This document shows, piece after piece, positions 1 to 5,017 of a stretch of DNA of 5,180 nt. Origin of the DNA: Bordetella parapertussis (lineage in GTDB: Bacteria > Pseudomonadota > Gammaproteobacteria > Burkholderiales > Burkholderiaceae_D); assembly GCA_945867725.1 (NCBI GenBank), contig CAMBJI010000172.1, positions 1-5,180 of the forward strand, read 5' to 3'. A program made the position numbers and the translations under genes. The stretch's first letter is position 1; each line of letters begins with the position of its first letter. The notes below the pieces were generated by a model that worked only from the letters and a program-made list of their open reading frames with translations, did not search any database and had not been told where the DNA came from.

Positions 1-81
1 GCTGGTAAACCCCACCAGAACAGCCACAAAGCCGGCAACGACCGTGGACAGGGACGCATCACTCAACCATTTTTTCAACAT
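1..81 (-). CDS. benE: BenE-family benzoate/H+ symporter-like transporter, N-terminal fragment
   Basis: Only the first 27 codons lie in the window; the gene runs off the left edge. The translation begins MLKKWLSDASLSTVVAGF and continues with a hydrophobic stretch ending VGFTS. That pattern (polar start, LS-x-x-VVAGF, then VAVLVG-T-S) is typical of the first transmembrane helix of BenE-family transporters, inner-membrane proteins associated with benzoate uptake by proton symport. The start is the ATG at 81-79, preceded by a purine-rich GAGAG about ten bases upstream. The gene is co-directional with the operon, about 57 bases after the small ORF ending at 138, so it could be a distal operon member or have its own promoter; I see no convincing promoter in front of it. 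The assignment rests on a short stretch, so the family is likely but the substrate is not established. Confidence 0.72.
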   Translation of the reverse strand, partial: MLKKWLSDASLSTVVAGFVAVLVGFTS

Positions 82-137
82 GGGTGTTTTCTCTCACAAG
101 CCTTGTTTAGCACGATGGTTTTTTGTCCACGCACGCA

Positions 138-365
138 TCAAACCCAACCCTGCCGCCAAACGCTGTCGTCTTGCAACTCGCGCCAGGCAATGACTTGAGT
201 GGCCTTGGAAAACACGGCCTCGATTTCCACTGATACAACCGGATCGGTGGGCAAGTCAGGTTCGATCACCTGGCTGACCAGGAAGTGCTTTTGTTTGGCG
301 ATGGGTTTGACGGCAGTCTGATTTGCCAAATCGATAAACGCCGGCTTTAGTGGCGACTTCCCCAA
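138..365 (-). CDS. Small hypothetical protein, possibly frameshifted at its start
   Basis: I do not recognise this 75-residue protein. It is hydrophilic, with no signal peptide or membrane segment, and ends in a Trp-rich tail (WRELQDDSVWRQGWV). Codons look coding-like, with G/C-rich third positions. As read, it needs a TTG start at 365-363 with no good ribosome site. A better-placed ATG at 387-385, with AAGGTGG at 398-392 ahead of it, opens a different frame (MKPTRSALGE). That frame would run straight into this ORF as MKPTRSALGKSP if one G of the GGGG run at about 359-362 were absent. It is therefore either a short TTG-started gene or one damaged by a single-base insertion (or a sequencing error). 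It lies between the regulator gene and benE on the same strand. No function is proposed. Confidence 0.42.
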   Translation of the reverse strand: MGKSPLKPAFIDLANQTAVKPIAKQKHFLVSQVIEPDLPTDPVVSVEIEAVFSKATQVIAWRELQDDSVWRQGWV

Positions 366-423
366 GTGCTGACCGTGTGGGTTTCATTGGTCCACCTTCA
401 TCACCCGCATGGTGCCGAACCGG

Positions 424-1122
424 TTAGGACAGCTGCGGACTGATTAACGAATCCAGCGTAGCCATGCCACGCATAAGGTGCTGGTCCAACTCGGTCAGCA
501 TCGAGTTCAGGTCAACGCCGAGGGCCAGGTCGAGGAACCTTTGGTGGTTTTCCTTGAAGTCGAGTTTGGGTACTCGGGCGACCCGGCAAATGGCAAAACC
601 CAGTTGCAGCTTTTGTGAAAGTTGCTCCCACAGCGTAAGCATCACGTGATTGCCGCAGCGCTCGTAGACCAAGCCGTGAAAGCGAAACTCGGCATGAATC
701 CCCTGCGGCAGGTCACCGCGATCAATCCACGTCACCATGTCATCAAAGCGCTGTTTTAGCTCTTGTTGGAAGGCGGCATCTCGCCGAGGCCACAACCGGG
801 TGTAGGCCAGCGCCTCCAGGACATGGCGGATCTCGTAAACGTCGCGCAGGTCCGCCACGCTCAGTTCGGTCACGAATGTGCCAGCGTACGGTCGGTTAAT
901 TACCAAGCCCGACTCAATCAGCTCGCGCAGGGCTTCGCGCAGTAGCCCTCGACTCACACCCAGTTGCGTGGCCAGTGGCCCCTCGACCAACTGTGTGCCC
1001 CCGGGCATTTGTCCGGCCAAAATCGCCTGACGCAAGGTGTGGGCAACCTGGTCGCGGCGGGTGCGCGAGGAAACAGGCTGGAATTTGGGGAGGGCAGTCA
1101 TACCGGCGAAGGAGCCTGTCAC
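424..1122 (-). CDS. GntR-family transcriptional regulator, FCD (FadR-type) subfamily
   Basis: A 232-residue cytoplasmic DNA-binding regulator. Residues about 17-85 form the GntR winged helix: VAHTLRQAILAGQMPGG, then LATQLGVSRGLLREALRELI (the helix-turn-helix), then a wing with RPYAGTFV. Residues about 90-222 form the all-helical FCD effector domain, whose usual ligand set is Asp plus three His. Here I see Glu145, His149, His193 and His215 in the correct spacing, with Glu replacing the common Asp, so a metal-plus-carboxylate effector site is likely. The GTG start at 1122-1120 shares one base with the TAG stop of the RidA-like gene, implying translational coupling. An ATG seven codons in (1101-1099) is an alternative; neither has a clear Shine-Dalgarno. 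As the last well-supported operon gene it probably regulates the operon, and an inverted repeat over the -35 box at 4825-4839 fits its family's operator pattern. Confidence 0.95.
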   Translation of the reverse strand: MTGSFAGMTALPKFQPVSSRTRRDQVAHTLRQAILAGQMPGGTQLVEGPLATQLGVSRGLLREALRELIESGLVINRPYAGTFVTELSVADLRDVYEIRHVLEALAYTRLWPRRDAAFQQELKQRFDDMVTWIDRGDLPQGIHAEFRFHGLVYERCGNHVMLTLWEQLSQKLQLGFAICRVARVPKLDFKENHQRFLDLALGVDLNSMLTELDQHLMRGMATLDSLISPQLS

Positions 1123-1556
1123 TAAGTCCGGGCTACGCGGCCGGGCTCTTGCAAGGCCACGATCTGGATCTGAACACGCGCTACCGGGGAGCGAATTACC
1201 GCTTGCACCACAGTCCGCGGAACGGGGCTGTGCGCAAAATAGTGATCAAAAGCCTTGTTGAAGCCAGCATAGTCATCCTGAATATCGCGCAAATAGACTG
1301 TGGCGTGCAAGGTCCTCGAGAGGCTGGAACCAGCCGCCTCCAGCACCTCCGACAAGACGTCGAGCACGCGTCTCGTCTGAAACTCGATATCGCCCGGCAT
1401 GATCTCAAGGGTTTCGGTATCGATTGGGGTGATCCCGAAGGTGTACACGAAACCATTGGCTGCGACGGCAGGCCACTGGGTAAAGCCTTTTTTATTGACG
1501 TCCAGGCCGTTACCCACCTGCACTTTGCAAATTTCCATGGCGAGGGGATCTGTCAT
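1122..1556 (-). CDS. RidA/YjgF/YER057c/UK114-family protein lacking the canonical catalytic Glu
   Basis: A 144-residue protein of normal family length and cytosolic in type. Fold signatures: NGFVYTFGITPID (residues 35-47), the helix VLDVLSEVLEAAGSSL (about 64-79), VYLRDIQDDYAGFNKAFDHYF (87-107), and PRTVVQAVIRSPVARVQIQIVAL (113-135), given here in pieces of the C-terminal strand region. Canonical RidA trimers hydrolyse reactive 2-aminoacrylate-type imines released by PLP enzymes, using Arg105 and Glu120 (E. coli numbering). An ungapped alignment from that Arg onward puts Arg114 at Arg105 but Gln129 at Glu120 and Gln131 at the second Glu, so imine-deaminase activity is doubtful; it more resembles a divergent Rid subgroup. 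It overlaps the Bug gene by ATGA and the regulator gene by one base, so it is embedded in the operon. A second in-frame ATG exists at codon 7; the first fits the overlap. Confidence 0.9.
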   Translation of the reverse strand: MTDPLAMEICKVQVGNGLDVNKKGFTQWPAVAANGFVYTFGITPIDTETLEIMPGDIEFQTRRVLDVLSEVLEAAGSSLSRTLHATVYLRDIQDDYAGFNKAFDHYFAHSPVPRTVVQAVIRSPVARVQIQIVALQEPGRVART

Positions 1557-2539
1557 GCGGGCGTGATGTTGGCATCACGGATCACCTTGCCAATACGCTG
1601 GTGATCGGCGACCAGGGTGGCTTGGCATTGTTCTGGTGTCTGCAGCTTCTCGGGCACTACGAAGGCCGACGCAAGCCGCTGGCGAACATCAGGTTTGAGC
1701 AAGGCCTTGTTCACCGCTGCGTTGATGAGCAGGCCTGCCGCTCGCGGCGTGGCCGAGGGCACGCACAGCAGGAACCAGCTTTGAATCACGGCGGCGCCGA
1801 ATCCCTGCTCCTCGAACGTCGGGACATCCGGCAGGTCGGGTCTGCGGGTCGGGGTTGAGATGGCGATGGCACGCAGCAGGCCAGACTTCATCAGCGGTTG
1901 GACCAGTTGCAGGCTGACCAGGCCAAATTCCACGCGCCCCGCCGCCAAATCTTGCACGCCGGGCGGCAGGCCTTTGTAGGGCACACCTTGCATAGAAATA
2001 CCAGCCGTCATTTTGAAAATCTCTGAGCCAAGGTGCGTGGCGCTGCCGTTACCGGCGTGCATATAGTTGAGCACGCCGGGCCGGGCCTTAGCGAGGTTCA
2101 CGAACTCCAGCATGTTGGACACGCGAAGAGTGGCGGGTACCACAGCTACCACCACACCGCTGCCAATGGATGCCACTGCCGAGAAGTCGTTGATAGGGTG
2201 ATAGGGCGTGGACTGCAGGTAAGGCGTAGCCACATGGCTGATGGTGGCCAGCAACCACGTGTGGCCGTCCGGGTCGGCCTTGGCGACGATCTGCGTCCCA
2301 ATAGCTGCGGCAGCGCCTGGCAGCGCCTCAACAATAACCGATTGACCGAGATCGGCGGCTAAGTCGTCGGTCAGTGCACGCGCTACGATGTCGACGATGC
2401 CGCCAGCCGGCCAGGGGACGACAAAGCGTATCCGCTTGCTGGGGAAATCAGCGCTAAAACTCGTCAGTGGCGCGCCGTATAGTGCCGAAGCAGATGCAAT
2501 ACGCAGTAACTGGCGACGCGGCATGGGCAGGTGTTGCAT
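1553..2539 (-). CDS. Bug-family (TctC-like) periplasmic solute-binding protein
   Basis: A 328-residue exported binding protein, the usual length for the family. The N-terminus has twin arginines (PRRQLLRI, residues 7-14), a short hydrophobic segment and a likely cleavage near residue 30 (SFSA then DFP), so Sec or Tat export to the periplasm is expected. Family signatures follow: FVVPWPAGGIVDIVAR (39-54, with Asp50 in the carboxylate-contact loop), PGAAAAIG, YHPINDFSAVASIG, HLGSEIFKMTAG, VPYKGLPPGVQDLAAGRVEFGL and PDLPDVPTFEEQGF. The PGA loop is Ala-rich (PGAAAA) where family members usually have Gly-rich residues, which may affect specificity. Bug proteins bind carboxylates or small amides for tripartite tricarboxylate transporters, but no TctA/TctB membrane genes are in view. 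An AGGAG at 2550-2546, six bases before the ATG, is the best ribosome site in the operon, consistent with high expression of a binding protein. Confidence 0.93.
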   Translation of the reverse strand: MQHLPMPRRQLLRIASASALYGAPLTSFSADFPSKRIRFVVPWPAGGIVDIVARALTDDLAADLGQSVIVEALPGAAAAIGTQIVAKADPDGHTWLLATISHVATPYLQSTPYHPINDFSAVASIGSGVVVAVVPATLRVSNMLEFVNLAKARPGVLNYMHAGNGSATHLGSEIFKMTAGISMQGVPYKGLPPGVQDLAAGRVEFGLVSLQLVQPLMKSGLLRAIAISTPTRRPDLPDVPTFEEQGFGAAVIQSWFLLCVPSATPRAAGLLINAAVNKALLKPDVRQRLASAFVVPEKLQTPEQCQATLVADHQRIGKVIRDANITPA

Positions 2540-2545
2540 AGAAAT

Positions 2546-2550
2546 CTCCT
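2546..2550 (-). promoter_or_regulatory. Strong Shine-Dalgarno for the Bug gene
   Basis: AGGAG on the minus strand, six bases before the ATG at 2539. It lies in the only real gap (32 bases, 2540-2571) within the five-gene run and fixes the start of the binding-protein gene. The other internal genes rely on overlapping stop and start codons instead. Confidence 0.8.
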
Positions 2551-2571
2551 TTACGAACAGGGGGTGAAGCT

Positions 2572-3876
2572 TTATCGTGGTACCAGACGTAGGGCTTGGT
2601 AGCGGTCACCAAGCGACTTGGCAGGTATCAGGACTGTAGGGCCATCGGGGGATAGCAAGTCTTTAACGCGCTGACCGCCTTTTATGATCAGCGGCATATG
2701 CGCTCCCTGGTCCTGCAGGCAGGCGAAATCTAGGAGAGGATTACCATCAATAACTAGTAAGTCAGCAAAGTACCCAGGACGTATCCGCCCGATACAGTCA
2801 TCCATCCGCATCAGCTCGGCCGATACCGTAGTGGCACTGCGCAAAATTTGCGCATGCGAGAGCACCTCGGCCCGAACAAGAAATTCCTCGGTCTGAAATT
2901 CCTTGGGTGCTTTAAACAAGTCGGTGCCAAAAGCCATCTTCACGCCGGCGCGCAAGGCGATTTCCAGAGAGCGGGTTCCGCTCTCCAACACCTTTCGTGC
3001 CTTTTCAAGATGCGCTGGTGAGGCGCCCACCAGGTGACCGTGACTGACGATGCGACGGTAGACGATTAGGGTAGGCACCAGAAAAGTACCGCGCTCAGCC
3101 ATCAACGCTGCACATTTTTCGTCCAGAAAATTCCCATGCTCGATGCTACGCACTCCCACTTCCACCGCACGCCGGATGGCATCGGCCGTGTAAGCATGAG
3201 CCAGGACATATTTGTGGGCGCGCTGGGCTTCGTCTACTGCCGCCGTTAATTCGTCGTTGGAGTATTGGATGTAGTCGATCGGATCGGCCGGCGAAGATAT
3301 GCCGCCAGAGGCCATGATCTTGATCTGGTCGGCGCCCCGACGAATCTCTTCGCGAACCGCCTTGCGCACTTCGTCGACACCGTCTGCCAACACGCCAAAC
3401 GAGGAGGTCTCATGGCAGGGCGCACAATGATCCGAGGGTGCGCGCGAATCGCCGTGCCCCCCGGTCTGGCTGATGGGCCGGCCACTTACCTTCATGCGTG
3501 GGCCCAAAAAGAGTCCCTGATCTACTGCATCGCGGTGCCCGGCATCGGCCCCGCCGGTGTCACGAATAGTGGTGAATCCGCGCATCAACGTGTCATGCAG
3601 TAAGTGGCTTGCCTTGGCGACCGCCAAGGCAGGAAACAGCGGGGGCTTGCTGGTCATGGCGTCTGCACAGATATGAATATGGCAGTCGATCAGGCCGGGC
3701 ATCAGCACCCGACCACCGAGGTTCATGCGACGGGCCGAAGGGTCCGGAATGGAGCCGTGTACCACCGCTTGGATGCGGTCATCCCGTATCTCTACCGAGT
3801 GACCAGTGAGGAGTTCCCCCCGGTCAACGTCAAGGAGATCGAAATTCTCGAGAATAAGGTGGTTGTCGGCCATCAT
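2572..3876 (-). CDS. Metal-dependent amidohydrolase (imidazolonepropionase/Xaa-Pro dipeptidase-like)
   Basis: A 434-residue cytoplasmic hydrolase of the amidohydrolase superfamily. It has an N-terminal beta-sandwich part (residues 1-58), the TIM-barrel start MPGLIDCHIHIC with ligands His66 and His68, the QTGGHGD loop (137-143), Lys186 in QIKIMASGG (bridging, usually carboxylated lysine), His227 in LAHAY, His247 in SIEHGNF, Asp319 in FGTDLF, then the C-terminal return GRIRPGYFADLLVIDGNPL. All expected metal ligands and the catalytic Asp are present, so it should be active, probably with a binuclear zinc centre. Relatives cleave Xaa-Pro or acyl-amino-acid amide bonds or cyclic amides; the substrate cannot be read from sequence. 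The ATG at 3876 overlaps the upstream TGA in ATGA; a second ATG follows directly at 3873. No Shine-Dalgarno is evident, implying coupled translation. It is the only gene in the operon for which I can vouch for intact catalytic residues. Confidence 0.93.
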   Translation of the reverse strand: MMADNHLILENFDLLDVDRGELLTGHSVEIRDDRIQAVVHGSIPDPSARRMNLGGRVLMPGLIDCHIHICADAMTSKPPLFPALAVAKASHLLHDTLMRGFTTIRDTGGADAGHRDAVDQGLFLGPRMKVSGRPISQTGGHGDSRAPSDHCAPCHETSSFGVLADGVDEVRKAVREEIRRGADQIKIMASGGISSPADPIDYIQYSNDELTAAVDEAQRAHKYVLAHAYTADAIRRAVEVGVRSIEHGNFLDEKCAALMAERGTFLVPTLIVYRRIVSHGHLVGASPAHLEKARKVLESGTRSLEIALRAGVKMAFGTDLFKAPKEFQTEEFLVRAEVLSHAQILRSATTVSAELMRMDDCIGRIRPGYFADLLVIDGNPLLDFACLQDQGAHMPLIIKGGQRVKDLLSPDGPTVLIPAKSLGDRYQALRLVPR

Positions 3877-4796
3877 TCGTCGGGCTGCTGCAGGTAGCGG
3901 TTGTACAGATAGCCCAAGCGCTCGGTCAGGGAGCGGCGTGTGAAGGGCCGGCCGTCGAGATGCGAGACGGGCGTGATGCCCGCTAGCGTGCCCGTCACGA
4001 AGGCTTCATCAGCGCCGTAGACCTGAGCCAATGTTAAATCACCCTCGACCACCTGAATGCCAGCATTGCGCGCCAACCGTATCACGGTCGCGCGGGTGAT
4101 GCCGTTGAAGCAGGCGCGGCCGCTGGAAGTCCACAGTTGGTCGCCGCGAACCACGAAAAAATTAGTTGAGTTGCAACTCGACACAAAGCCCTGGGTATCG
4201 AGCATCAGGGCCTCGTCGGCTCCAGCCTGAAGGGCCTGGATCAAGGCCTGAATCAGATTCAGCCGGCTGTGTGAATTGAGCCGCAGATCAAACACATCCG
4301 GGGTACTGCACCGGAAGGTGGAAGTGAACAACTTCAGGCCCTGCTGCTTGGCCTCGGCCGATACGACCTTGCGTTCCGCCACACAGACCACGGTGGGAGC
4401 GCCCAACACCGAGCGCGGATCTTGGTTGGGGGTGGTCTTAACACCGCGGGTCACCATCAGCCGCGCGTGCCCACCATCGTCAATGCCATTGGCCGCGAAG
4501 GTGGAATGGATCACCTCGCACAATTGATCCCTGGACATTCCGATGTCCATCGCGATGGCACGAGCCCCTTCTTGCAGGCGGTCAAGGTGCTCATCTAGAG
4601 CGATGACACGCCCTCGCACGATGCGGACACCCTCCCAGACCCCATCGCCGCAAACGTAGCCCGCGTCGAAAACCGAAACCGTCGCCTCGGCGCGCGGAAC
4701 GAATCGGCCGTTGACATACACCAGCGCTTCCAGATTGCGCGCGTCGGGCTCAGTTGATTGCGCACCGGCGCCTGATGTGGTGTTGATTAATGTCAT
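3873..4796 (-). CDS. Class IV aminotransferase-fold protein lacking the PLP lysine and ring-nitrogen glutamate
   Basis: A 307-residue protein of the branched-chain/D-amino-acid aminotransferase (fold type IV) family. Conserved blocks: YVNGRFVP (27-34), FDAGYVCGDGVWEGVRI (43-59, with the likely phosphate-contact Arg58), DEHLDRL (68-74), AGADEALMLDTQGFV (191-205), NGITRATVIRLA (231-242), GADEAFVTGTLAGITPV (261-277). In the block where relatives read K-S-x-x-x-L-N the sequence is NSHSRLN, putting Asn174 (codon AAT) at the Schiff-base lysine; GFVSSCNSTNFF puts Ser207 at the Glu that normally contacts the PLP pyridine nitrogen. Normal transamination is therefore unlikely, although the rest of the cofactor pocket looks preserved. 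The ATG at 4796 lies eight bases after a good -10 box, leaving no ribosome site. A GTG at 4721 (codon 26), with GGAAG five bases upstream, would start just before the conserved domain and is a real alternative. First gene of the operon. Confidence 0.92.
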   Translation of the reverse strand: MTLINTTSGAGAQSTEPDARNLEALVYVNGRFVPRAEATVSVFDAGYVCGDGVWEGVRIVRGRVIALDEHLDRLQEGARAIAMDIGMSRDQLCEVIHSTFAANGIDDGGHARLMVTRGVKTTPNQDPRSVLGAPTVVCVAERKVVSAEAKQQGLKLFTSTFRCSTPDVFDLRLNSHSRLNLIQALIQALQAGADEALMLDTQGFVSSCNSTNFFVVRGDQLWTSSGRACFNGITRATVIRLARNAGIQVVEGDLTLAQVYGADEAFVTGTLAGITPVSHLDGRPFTRRSLTERLGYLYNRYLQQPDE

Positions 4797-4797
4797 G

Positions 4798-4833
4798 TTA
4801 ATTTATTATGCAAGCCGATAGTAGGATTGTCAA
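4798..4833 (-). promoter_or_regulatory. Sigma70-type promoter of the operon
   Basis: On the minus strand a perfect -35 TTGACA (4833-4828), a 17-base spacer and -10 CATAAT (4810-4805, five of six consensus bases) precede the aminotransferase-like gene. The predicted transcription start, seven bases past the -10, is near 4798, about two bases from the ATG at 4796, so the transcript would be leaderless or nearly so. Apart from a short co-directional gap (2540-2571) and tight overlaps, no other credible promoter is seen for the five genes downstream. It is read from the sequence, not measured. Confidence 0.72.
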
Positions 4834-4839
4834 ACAATC
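4825..4839. promoter_or_regulatory. Inverted repeat, predicted GntR/FCD operator
   Basis: GATTGT-CAA-ACAATC is a perfect 6+6 inverted repeat with a three-base centre. Its core TTGTCAAACAA fits TNGTNNNACNA, the operator pattern known for FadR-type GntR regulators. It completely covers the -35 box (4828-4833) of the operon promoter, so bound regulator would block RNA polymerase. The operon itself encodes an FCD-type GntR protein, which makes autoregulation the simplest reading. Confidence 0.62.
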
Positions 4840-4912
4840 GACCGTAAACCCGAGTTGCGTCCTGGCGTCCACGCAGTGAGTGCTGGTACAAAGCATGATT
4901 AAAGTAATTTGT

Positions 4913-4939
4913 TGAACTTTCCAATCCAATTAAAGTTCA
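4913..4939. repeat. 8-bp perfect inverted repeat with 11-base spacer
   Basis: TGAACTTT (4913-4920) and AAAGTTCA (4932-4939) are exact reverse complements, separated by CCAATCCAATT, which itself repeats CCAAT. The arm centres are 19 bases apart, about two helical turns, as expected for a dimeric regulator bound on one DNA face. It has no U-tract, so it is not a typical terminator. It lies about 80 bases upstream of the operon promoter and upstream of the possible divergent start at 4992. No regulator is identified for it. Confidence 0.4.
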
Positions 4940-4991
4940 TGATTTCAACTGTGCACCGACATATCGCCACGCTCCTTAATAGGACGAAACC

Positions 4992-5017
4992 ATGAATCAT
5001 CAATTCCGCCTGCCGTT
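4992..5017 (+). pseudogene. Possible start of a divergent gene truncated by the IS
   Basis: An ATG at 4992 with AGGA (4981-4984) seven bases upstream opens a frame reading MNHQFRLPF before reaching the proposed IS end at 5018. Reading on into the IS reaches a TAA at 5047-5049, giving an 18-residue product. The well-placed ribosome site suggests this may be the 5' end of a gene transcribed away from the operon and cut by the insertion. Nine residues are too few to name a family, and a chance ATG or a short leader peptide cannot be excluded. Confidence 0.28.

Noticed and set aside
96..106. Short palindrome ACAAG-C-CTTGT in the leader of benE
   Set aside because: Five-base arms are short enough to arise by chance, it does not match the GntR pattern, and no promoter is visible next to it.
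366..423. Possible terminator after the GntR gene
   Set aside because: No GC-rich stem followed by a T-run is present; only weak, partial complementarity is seen, so read-through toward benE remains possible.
975..1604. Open plus-strand frame of 209 codons antisense to the RidA-like and GntR genes
   Set aside because: It spans three genes with clear family motifs on the other strand; its translation is Arg/Gly-rich with no recognisable domain, as expected for an antisense shadow.
3246..3897. Several overlapping frames on both strands within the amidohydrolase and at its 5' end
   Set aside because: All lie inside a gene with a full set of metal ligands in one frame; the alternatives show no family motifs.
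4912..4943. Plus-strand promoter for the possible divergent gene (TTGAAC then CATGAT)
   Set aside because: The spacer would be 20 bases and the -10 match is poor, so it is not better than chance in AT-rich sequence.
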